Shown here: positions 58,162 through 64,000 of the stretch, in pieces
How the letters are laid out: every line of letters begins with the position of its first letter
Numbering within the stretch: the stretch's first letter is position 1
Assembly: GCA_963169915.1 (NCBI GenBank)
Contig: CAUJEM010000091.1
Location: 62,001 to 126,000 of the forward strand
DNA length: 64,000 bases
From: Myxococcota bacterium
GTDB lineage: Bacteria; Myxococcota_A; Polyangia; Polyangiales; Polyangiaceae
Direction: 5' to 3'
The notes under the pieces: generated by a model
What the model saw: the letters and a program-made list of their open reading frames with translations, nothing else
What the model was told of the DNA's origin: nothing
Database searches by the model: none
Program-made: the position numbers and the translations under genes

Positions 58162-59633
58162 CCGTGAGCATGTCCGAGACTCGGCTGTCGGCGCGCCAAG
58201 TGGCCAGGAAGATCCGCGAAGGTCGGCTCTCCGCGGAGGAGGTCGTCGCGGAGCGGGTGCAGCACGCGCGCCGGGTCAACCCGCTCCTCAACGCGCTCGT
58301 GGCGGAGCGCTATGAGGCAGCGCTCGCCGAGGCGCGCGAGGTGGACGCTCGTCGAGCGCGCGGGGGCGCCGAGGACCTCCCCGAGTTTGCGGGGGTGCCC
58401 TGCACCATCAAGGAGAGCTTCGCGCTCACGGGCATGCCGCGCTGCGCGGGGCTGGTCGGGCGCCGTGAGCAGCGCTCGACGGAGGACGCCGTGACGGTCC
58501 AGCGGTGGCGGCGCGCGGGGCTCATCCCGCTGGGGGTCACGAACACGTCCGAGCTGTGCATGTGGATGGAGTCGGACAACGTGGTCTATGGGCGGACGAA
58601 CAACCCCTACGACCCCACGCGGATCGTGGGGGGCAGCTCGGGGGGAGAGGGCGCGAGCGTGGCGGGGGGCATCGCCTCCGTGGGGCTCGGCTCGGACATC
58701 GGCGGCTCCATCCGTGGTCCAGCCTTCTTCAACGGCGTCTTTGGGCACAAGCCGACGGGGACCCTCGTCCCCTCGTCCGGCCAGTACCCCATCGCGGAAG
58801 GGCGCGCGCGGCGGATGCTCTGCACCGGACCGCTGACGCAGCACGCCGAGGACCTGATGCCCCTGCTGCGCCTGCTCGCTGGACCGGACGGACGAGATCC
58901 CGTCTGTCGAGACGCCCCCCTGCTCGACCCCGAGGGCGTCGAGCTGGCCGGTAGGACGCTGCTGCAGGTGGATGACAACGGCCAGCTCCCCATCAGCGAG
59001 GAGCTGCGCATCGCGCAAGAGCAGGCCGCGCGGCACCTCGTCCGACGAGGGATGGTGCTGCGGCGGCTCAAGCCCAAGGCCCTGAAACACCAGTTCGAAA
59101 TCTGGAGCTCCGTGCTCGGTGTGGCCTCGGAGACGAGCTTCGCCGAGCTGCTCGGCGACGGCCGCGCGATCTCGCCGGCGCTCGAGCTGCTCCGGTGGAC
59201 GGCGGGCGCGTCCCCCCACACGCTCCCAGCGCTCCTGCTGGCGCTCACCGAGCACGTGCCCAAGCGCTTCCCTCGCCACGTCGCTCAGACCCTCACCCTG
59301 GCGGAGGAGCTACGACGGGAGATCGACGGGCTCTTGGGGGAAGGTGGGCTCTGGCTCTATCCGAGCTACGATGCGGTCGCGCCGCGCCACGGCGCCCCCG
59401 TCCGCGCGCTCCTCCGCCTGAAGATGCCGTTCGCGTACCTGGGCATCATGAACGTCTTGGAGCTGCCCGTGACCCAGGTGCCGCTCGGCCTGAACCGCCA
59501 TGGCCTGCCGCTGGGCGTTCAGGTGGCGGCCCCACGCTTCGCCGATCACTTGACCATCGCCGCCGCGCTCGAGCTCGAGCGCGCCTTCGGAGGCTACGTG
59601 CCGCCCGTGGAGCGGAGGCGCGCCGCGGGCTAG
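58158..59633 (+). CDS. Amidase-signature family hydrolase
   Basis: 491 aa. Catalytic triad K85 (TIKES), cis-Ser S160 (GGSSGGEG) and nucleophile S184 (DIGGSIR); the spacings 75 and 24 equal those of fatty acid amide hydrolase (K142, S217, S241). The GGSSGGEGA text is also FAAH-like. Substrate unknown: amide of a fatty acid or other small acid. Coupled to glnE by ATGA. Its stop shares CTAG (59630-59633) with the convergent flotillin gene. Confidence 0.92.
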   Translation: MTVSMSETRLSARQVARKIREGRLSAEEVVAERVQHARRVNPLLNALVAERYEAALAEAREVDARRARGGAEDLPEFAGVPCTIKESFALTGMPRCAGLVGRREQRSTEDAVTVQRWRRAGLIPLGVTNTSELCMWMESDNVVYGRTNNPYDPTRIVGGSSGGEGASVAGGIASVGLGSDIGGSIRGPAFFNGVFGHKPTGTLVPSSGQYPIAEGRARRMLCTGPLTQHAEDLMPLLRLLAGPDGRDPVCRDAPLLDPEGVELAGRTLLQVDDNGQLPISEELRIAQEQAARHLVRRGMVLRRLKPKALKHQFEIWSSVLGVASETSFAELLGDGRAISPALELLRWTAGASPHTLPALLLALTEHVPKRFPRHVAQTLTLAEELRREIDGLLGEGGLWLYPSYDAVAPRHGAPVRALLRLKMPFAYLGIMNVLELPVTQVPLGLNRHGLPLGVQVAAPRFADHLTIAAALELERAFGGYVPPVERRRAAG

Positions 59634-60862
59634 GCGCCGAATTTCTTGGCGAGGCGGGTGAGATCCACCCCCGTGGCCGCCTTGAGCTGCTCGCTCGCGC
59701 CGATGGCCGTCCGCGCGGCGTCACCGCCGGCGGAGCCGCTGGGCAGGACGGTGAGCTTCTTGACCGCGAGGGGGTGCTCCGCCCCGGAGATTTGCCCGAG
59801 CAGCGGGATGATGCTCTGCAGCGCTACCACCTCACGAGACGCCGCGCCGCCCGCCTTGTAGGCGACGACGAGCTGCTTGAGGCTCTCGGCCTCGGCGCGC
59901 CCACGCTCCACGACGACGGCGGCCTCGCCGCGCGCGCGCTCTTCGGCTGCCCGCTGATCCGCCAGCGCCGGGACCACCACGTCCGCCTCGAGCCGGCGCT
60001 TCTCTTGCAGGGCGCGCGCGCCCTGCCGCTCGATCTCCGCTCGCACTTGGGCGATCTGGGCGCTCACCGCGCCGCGCGCCTCGTTCACGAGGGCCTCACG
60101 CCGGCTCTTGGCGTCTGCGATGCGCTTCTGCGTCTCCTGCTCGGCGACCCGTAGATCGGTCTCGATCGTCGCCAGCTCGCTGCGGGCCCAGTTGTTGGCC
60201 TGCTGGACCGCGGCGTCCGCGCGCGCCGCCGCCTCCGCGATGGCCTGCTCTTTGTTGAGCGTGGCACCACGGATGCGCCCGATGGACGACAGGTAGTTGA
60301 CGTCGTCGGTCACGTTTTGGATCTTGAGCGTGTCCAGCACGAGCCCGATGCGGCTCATGTCGTGCTCGGCCTCTTCGAGGAGGGTGTGCACGAAGCGCTG
60401 CTTGTCTTCGTTGACCTCCTCGGGGGTGAGGCTGGCGAGCACGCCACGCAGGTTGCCCTCCAGCGTCTCTTTCGCGATGTAGTAGATCTCCTCGCGGCTA
60501 CGACCGAGGAAGCGTTCCACGGCGTTGGCGAGGAGCGGCTCCTCGCCCGGCAACTTCACGTTGGCCACCCCTTGGATCGTGAGCGGGATCCCCCCCTTGG
60601 AGAAGGCGCCGGTGACGTGCACGTTCACCGTGAACATGCTCAGATCCAAGCGATCGATCTGCTCGATCAGGGGGCGCCGAAGGGCGCTGCCGCCGCGGAC
60701 GAAGCGGTAGCCGACGTGGCGACCCCCCACTTGGCGACCCCCACCGCTGAAAATCAGCGCCTCGTTCGGGGTAGAGACGTAGAAGAGCTTCTTGAGGGCC
60801 GAATACAGCACCATCACCACCACGAAGGTGGTGAACGCCATGACCACGATGACGGCCATCAT
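59630..60862 (-). CDS. Flotillin-like SPFH protein B
   Basis: 410 aa. N-terminal membrane helix (VIVVMAFTTFVVVMVLYSAL), SPFH domain to about 200 (GGIPLTIQGVANVKL, EIYYIAKETLEGNLRGVLASLTPEEVNEDKQRF), then a long charged coiled coil with Ala/Glu repeats to about 340 and a flotillin tail. Forms oligomeric membrane microdomain scaffolds. Overlaps the upstream SPFH gene by 4 nt. Confidence 0.92.
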   Translation of the reverse strand: MMAVIVVMAFTTFVVVMVLYSALKKLFYVSTPNEALIFSGGGRQVGGRHVGYRFVRGGSALRRPLIEQIDRLDLSMFTVNVHVTGAFSKGGIPLTIQGVANVKLPGEEPLLANAVERFLGRSREEIYYIAKETLEGNLRGVLASLTPEEVNEDKQRFVHTLLEEAEHDMSRIGLVLDTLKIQNVTDDVNYLSSIGRIRGATLNKEQAIAEAAARADAAVQQANNWARSELATIETDLRVAEQETQKRIADAKSRREALVNEARGAVSAQIAQVRAEIERQGARALQEKRRLEADVVVPALADQRAAEERARGEAAVVVERGRAEAESLKQLVVAYKAGGAASREVVALQSIIPLLGQISGAEHPLAVKKLTVLPSGSAGGDAARTAIGASEQLKAATGVDLTRLAKKFGA

Positions 60863-62151
60863 CGGACGGACTCCTTCCCGCTCAGCAGCTTCGCGACGTC
60901 TACCCCGAGCGTCTCGCCCGTCTCCTGCATGACCTGCTTCACGGCGATGGGGAAGTTGCCGATGGCGATGCGGTAGCTGGCGCCGTCGGCGTCGTCCACC
61001 ACGTTGATCTCCTCCACCGTGGTCCCGCTGACTCGCGCGACCGAGACGTCCACCAGCTCCTTGAGGTGCTGCAGCACGTAGAGGTCCCGTCCGTCACGGC
61101 CCGCCTGCGTCCACTCCTGCGCCACCAGCCGCAGCGCCTCGGCGCTGGCGCGCCCGCTCTCGAGCAGCGGTGCAGCGCTGGCGCGCGCCGCGGCCTCGGC
61201 GGCGAGGCGCTCGGCCTCGGCGGGGAGGAAGACGTCGCACTCGAGGCGGAGCTTCTCCAGCTCCGCGCGCAAGGCCTGCAGCTCCTGCTCGGCCTGCGCG
61301 CGCGCCGTCTCCGCGTACACCGCGGCCTCGTTCTCTACCGCCTTGGCCTGTGCCTCCAGGTTGGCCAAGGCCGCTCGGAGCTCGTTGCGGTGCGTGACCA
61401 CCAGCGCCTCCGCTTGCTTCTGCGCCGTCTCCGCGCGCTGACGAGCGCTGGCCTGCGCCTCGGTGATCTCTTGGTTGGCTTGGTTCTCGGCGTTCTGGGC
61501 GTCGCGGATCATCCGCGCGATGCGGGCCCGTCCGAGGTTGTTGAGGTAGCCTTGCTCGTCGCTCACGCTCTGGACCTTCAGGACGTCCAGCTCGAGGCCC
61601 AGCTTGTCGAAGTCGTCCTTGGCCATGCGCACGAGCGTCTCGGCGAACTTCAGGCGGTCCTCGTTCACCTCTTCCGGCGTCAGCTCCGCCACCACCTCGC
61701 GCAGCACGCCCTCGAGGGTCTGCTGGGCGACGCCGCCAATCTGCCCTGGGCTCATGCTGAGCAGGCGCTCGATGGCGTTGCGCTGATACGCTGGATCGCC
61801 CGTCAGCTTGATGTTCGCGATGGCGTGCACGCTGAGCGGGATGCCGCCCTTCGAGTAGGCGTTCTGGACCTCCACTTGCACGGGGAGCAGGCGCATGTCC
61901 ATGCGGTTGACCTCCTCCAAGACCGGGATGCGCAGCCCTCGCCCGCCGTGGAGCACTTTGTAGCCCACCGTGGTCCCGTCGCTCAGCGTGTGCCGTCGGC
62001 CGCTGATGACGAGCAGCTCACTCGGCTTGCAGATGCAGAGGAAGGTGGACAGCACCCAGAACAGCGCGAGCAGGGCGACCACGACGCCCAGCGCGGCCAG
62101 CGGTCCGAGGACCATCGGCTCCCCCAAGAGAACGCCAAGATCGGCTTCCAT
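60859..62151 (-). CDS. Flotillin-like SPFH protein A
   Basis: 430 aa, paralogue of the downstream gene: membrane helix at about 15-40, SPFH domain (GGIPLSVHAIANIKLTGDPAYQ, LEGVLREVVAELTPEEVNEDRLKF, LELDVLKVQSVSDEQGYLNNLGR), coiled coil of about 150 residues. YqiK-like. The ATG at 62151 follows a TATCCT hexamer by 7 nt. Confidence 0.92.
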   Translation of the reverse strand: MEADLGVLLGEPMVLGPLAALGVVVALLALFWVLSTFLCICKPSELLVISGRRHTLSDGTTVGYKVLHGGRGLRIPVLEEVNRMDMRLLPVQVEVQNAYSKGGIPLSVHAIANIKLTGDPAYQRNAIERLLSMSPGQIGGVAQQTLEGVLREVVAELTPEEVNEDRLKFAETLVRMAKDDFDKLGLELDVLKVQSVSDEQGYLNNLGRARIARMIRDAQNAENQANQEITEAQASARQRAETAQKQAEALVVTHRNELRAALANLEAQAKAVENEAAVYAETARAQAEQELQALRAELEKLRLECDVFLPAEAERLAAEAAARASAAPLLESGRASAEALRLVAQEWTQAGRDGRDLYVLQHLKELVDVSVARVSGTTVEEINVVDDADGASYRIAIGNFPIAVKQVMQETGETLGVDVAKLLSGKESVR

Positions 62152-62158
62152 GCCGCGG

Positions 62159-62164
62159 AGGATA
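62159..62164 (-). promoter_or_regulatory. -10-like hexamer of the flotillin pair
   Basis: TATCCT on the minus strand, 7 nt before the ATG at 62151, predicting a leaderless or 1-nt-leader mRNA. Confidence 0.35.
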
Positions 62165-62235
62165 GGGGAGATGGGGAGCGGCGTCCAAGGGCAAGCGCGC
62201 CCGGCGTGCGGTCTGGGGCCGCCGCGGCGCCGCGC

Positions 62236-62829
62236 TCAGGGCTCCGGCTCCCCGTCGAGCAGGGTGGAGGCGCGCGCCACGTGCAGCTGCTCACCCCGGA
62301 CCTCGACGATGAAGGCCTCCTCGCCTTGGTCGAGACCCTCGTCGTCCGTGGTCGCGAGCAGGTCGACCGCCTGGCCCTTCACGAAGACCCGCACCTTGCC
62401 GATGCTGCCAGGCTTGACCCCGATGAGCACCCGGCCGCTGCGCCCGACGAGATCGGCGATGGTGCCGCCGGAGCTGACGGACTGCCGGAGCAGCACGCCG
62501 AGCACCCAGCTCGCGAGCGCACCGGCGAAGAGGCCCATGGCGACGGCGACGAGCGGCGTGACCACGGGGCCAGCGAGCTTCAGGTAGTGGAGCAGCGTGC
62601 CGGAGAGGCCGAAGGCGAGCGCGCCGTAGACCCAGAACCGCAGCGTGAGCAGCCATGAGAAGGCGTCGCCGTGGCTGCCGCTGGGCTCCGCCTCCGCCTC
62701 GACGTCGGCGAGCAGCTCACCGTGCCCGTGCTGGCAGTCCACCTCGCCGTCGTCGTGGCCAGCCATCAGCGTCTGCCCGAGCAGGACCCCGGCGCCGAAG
62801 ACGAGTGCGGAAACGTAAACGATCCCCAT
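62236..62829 (-). CDS. NfeD/YqiJ-like OB-fold membrane protein
   Basis: 197 aa. N-terminal helix (VYVSALVFGAGVLLGQTLMAG), a His/Asp-rich loop, three more membrane helices at about 65-120, and a C-terminal OB-type beta domain (IADLVGRSGRVLIGVKPGSIGKVRVFVKGQAVDLLATTD). NfeD-family proteins partner with flotillins, and the two SPFH genes lie just downstream on the same strand. ATG 62829 follows TAGGCT by 6 nt. Confidence 0.8.
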   Translation of the reverse strand: MGIVYVSALVFGAGVLLGQTLMAGHDDGEVDCQHGHGELLADVEAEAEPSGSHGDAFSWLLTLRFWVYGALAFGLSGTLLHYLKLAGPVVTPLVAVAMGLFAGALASWVLGVLLRQSVSSGGTIADLVGRSGRVLIGVKPGSIGKVRVFVKGQAVDLLATTDDEGLDQGEEAFIVEVRGEQLHVARASTLLDGEPEP

Positions 62830-62835
62830 GGGGCT

Positions 62836-62841
62836 AGCCTA
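62836..62841 (-). promoter_or_regulatory. -10-like hexamer of the NfeD-like gene
   Basis: TAGGCT on the minus strand, 6 nt before the ATG at 62829: exact leaderless spacing. Confidence 0.4.
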
Positions 62842-62871
62842 CACGCGATGGCAGCGTGAGCGAGCCTGCGC

Positions 62872-62877
62872 TAGCTT
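62872..62877 (+). promoter_or_regulatory. -10-like hexamer of the thioredoxin-like lipoprotein gene
   Basis: TAGCTT, 7 nt before GTG 62885; supports that start over an in-frame upstream codon at 62828. Confidence 0.4.
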
Positions 62878-62884
62878 CTCGCGC

Positions 62885-63424
62885 GTGAAGTACGGATTTG
62901 TGCTCGGTTCGACGCTGTCGCTGCTCGGTTGCGAGGCGGGCGGCCCGCAGCAGGACCCCGCCGGCGCGCGCCCTGCGGCGCCGGGCGCGCCCGCGGCCTC
63001 GCGCACGGCGCGGCGGGCCCCAGCGGGCGCCGCCGAGGTGAAGTGGCCGAGCAACATCCAGTGGCGAGGCTGGGAGGAGGGCCTCGCCGAGGCGCGCCGT
63101 GATGGCAAGGGGATCGTGCTCGTGGTGTACGCGGACTGGTGCCCACGCTGCCGAGAGCTGGCCCCCGTCTTCGAGGGCGCGCGGATCGGGGAGCTGAGCC
63201 AACGGCTGGTGATGATCCGCCAAAACGCGGACGAGGCGCCTGCGTGGCTGACGCAGCGCTTCGAGCAGCAGGGCAGCTACGTGCCTCGGGTGATGGTGCT
63301 CGACTCGACGGGCGCGCTCCGCCCGGAGATCTCCAGCGGCAACCCGCGCTTTCCCTATTTTTATACCCCCGCGGGGGTCAAGGCCTTGGAGCTGAGCCTG
63401 GAGCGCGCGGCCACGCGCTCCTGA
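62885..63424 (+). CDS. Thioredoxin-fold lipoprotein
   Basis: 179 aa from GTG 62885. Lipobox SLLGC (MKYGFVLGSTLSLLGCEAGG), Ala/Pro linker, then a thioredoxin-like domain with YADWCPRCRELAPVF (C-P-R-C redox motif, about residue 83-86) and YVPRVMVLDSTG (cis-Pro). Similar to periplasmic DsbD-gamma/DUF255-type thioredoxins. Probably acts in disulfide exchange in the periplasm; partner unknown. Confidence 0.85.
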   Translation: MKYGFVLGSTLSLLGCEAGGPQQDPAGARPAAPGAPAASRTARRAPAGAAEVKWPSNIQWRGWEEGLAEARRDGKGIVLVVYADWCPRCRELAPVFEGARIGELSQRLVMIRQNADEAPAWLTQRFEQQGSYVPRVMVLDSTGALRPEISSGNPRFPYFYTPAGVKALELSLERAATRS

Positions 63425-63436
63425 CGCAGATCCGGC

Positions 63437-64000
63437 TCAGCGCGCGTCACGGTAGCTCAAGGCGAGGACGCAGCGCTCGTCGCCGAGCGCGCGGCAGGCT
63501 CGCTCGGTCACCGTCACCAGGTGCTTCGGATCTGCCTCGAAGATCCCCTCGAGCCAGCCGAGCACGCTCAGGCAGTGCGCGCGGTGGGGGACGGCAAAAT
63601 CGCGGATCTCCAGCGTCAGCGCGCTAGGCCCCTCCTGGACGAGGTGTAAGACCCCCGAGTCGTAGTGGTGGTGCCAGAGCCCGGAGGCGATGGTCATGAA
63701 GGTGGGGATGTCCGCCCCGCTCTCGAAGATCTTGCGCCAGGTGCTCGCGTTGTGACGAGCCGCGAAGTGACCCATGGCGCGCACCACGGCGCCGTCGCCG
63801 CTGCCAACGAGCTCCTGGATGAGCTCGTTGAGGGCGAGAAAGTGCTCCAGCTCGGTGAAGCCGTCCCCGCTCGGCGGGGCCTCGAGCAGCCCCCTCAGCG
63901 CCGGGGTCGCGCGCGCCAGCAGCTGCGCCACGACCTCCGCGGAGTAGTGGCTCCGCACGTAGTCCAAGCGGACGTGGAGCGTCGACGTAGCGACGCCAGC
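63437..64000 (-). CDS. Unknown protein, start outside window (DUF2378/V4R-like)
   Basis: The frame is open to the right edge, with only a TTG (63967) as in-window start, so the gene very likely begins beyond 64000. The visible 187 residues are helical at first (ELEHFLALNELIQELVG, VVRAMGHFAARHNASTWRKIF) and end ERACRALGDERCVLALSYR. The layout and the Cys-containing C-terminal strand resemble the myxobacterial TIGR02265/DUF2378 or V4R-type small-molecule-binding proteins; I am not sure of either. Confidence 0.6.
   Translation of the reverse strand, partial: AGVATSTLHVRLDYVRSHYSAEVVAQLLARATPALRGLLEAPPSGDGFTELEHFLALNELIQELVGSGDGAVVRAMGHFAARHNASTWRKIFESGADIPTFMTIASGLWHHHYDSGVLHLVQEGPSALTLEIRDFAVPHRAHCLSVLGWLEGIFEADPKHLVTVTERACRALGDERCVLALSYRDAR

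Overview
The window is about 70% GC, gene-dense, and coded on both strands in short, tightly packed operons. The gene content points to a member of the Myxococcota (formerly Deltaproteobacteria), possibly of the Polyangiales/Sandaracinaceae type. The pointers are a bacterial mevalonate pathway with a type 2 IPP isomerase, an OmpA protein with thrombospondin type 3 repeats beside a DUF4398 lipoprotein, many lipoproteins with Ala/Pro-rich linkers, a LexA whose operator has a GTTCAG half-site, and a split complex I locus. This taxonomic reading is an inference from gene content. I see no rRNA, tRNA, CRISPR array, insertion sequence or phage gene; the window looks like ordinary chromosome.

Layout. 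1-3842: end of a FadL-type outer-membrane protein, trxB, a family 4 uracil-DNA glycosylase and a DUF2085 membrane protein. 3878-11719 (minus): two surface proteins (a Cys-rich beta-barrel protein and a TSP3-OmpA protein), a DUF4398 lipoprotein, lexA, a lone cyclic-nucleotide-binding protein, an exbB-exbD-tonB operon and a sulfatase-modifying-factor-like protein. 11777-20653: HAD-type 5'-nucleotidase, dipeptide epimerase, class I glutamine amidotransferase, two acyl-CoA dehydrogenases, an unknown 502-aa protein, ychF and a DUF2752 protein. 20755-21765: a zinc-ribbon/DUF4234-like protein with a Gly/Pro repeat. 22082-30818: respiratory complex I genes nuoEFJKLMN, without A-D and G-I. 30824-35133: small lipoproteins, a decayed paralogue, a TPR lipoprotein and hisC.

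35140-52753 is an isoprenoid island. On the minus strand lie polyprenyl synthase, mevalonate kinase, diphosphomevalonate decarboxylase, a phosphomevalonate-kinase-like GHMP kinase and class II HMG-CoA reductase. On the plus strand, facing away, lie two fused membrane/spermidine-synthase-like proteins, the type 2 IPP isomerase, a lipoprotein, a GT-C-like membrane protein and a UbiA-family prenyltransferase. A third spermidine-synthase-like paralogue converges on this group. Together the genes could make IPP/DMAPP, elongate it to a polyprenyl diphosphate and attach it to an unknown acceptor in the membrane. This is the best candidate for an undescribed pathway here.

52802-64000: GAF and CheY-like signalling genes, a metallophosphoesterase, glnE, an amidase, an NfeD-like protein with two tandem flotillin-type SPFH proteins, a thioredoxin-like lipoprotein and an unfinished gene at the right edge.

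A feature that cuts across the window is promoter geometry. About eighteen start codons at operon heads have a TANNNT-like -10 hexamer only 6-10 nt upstream (most often exactly 9) and usually no Shine-Dalgarno sequence. This predicts leaderless or nearly leaderless mRNAs. I used it to choose several starts.
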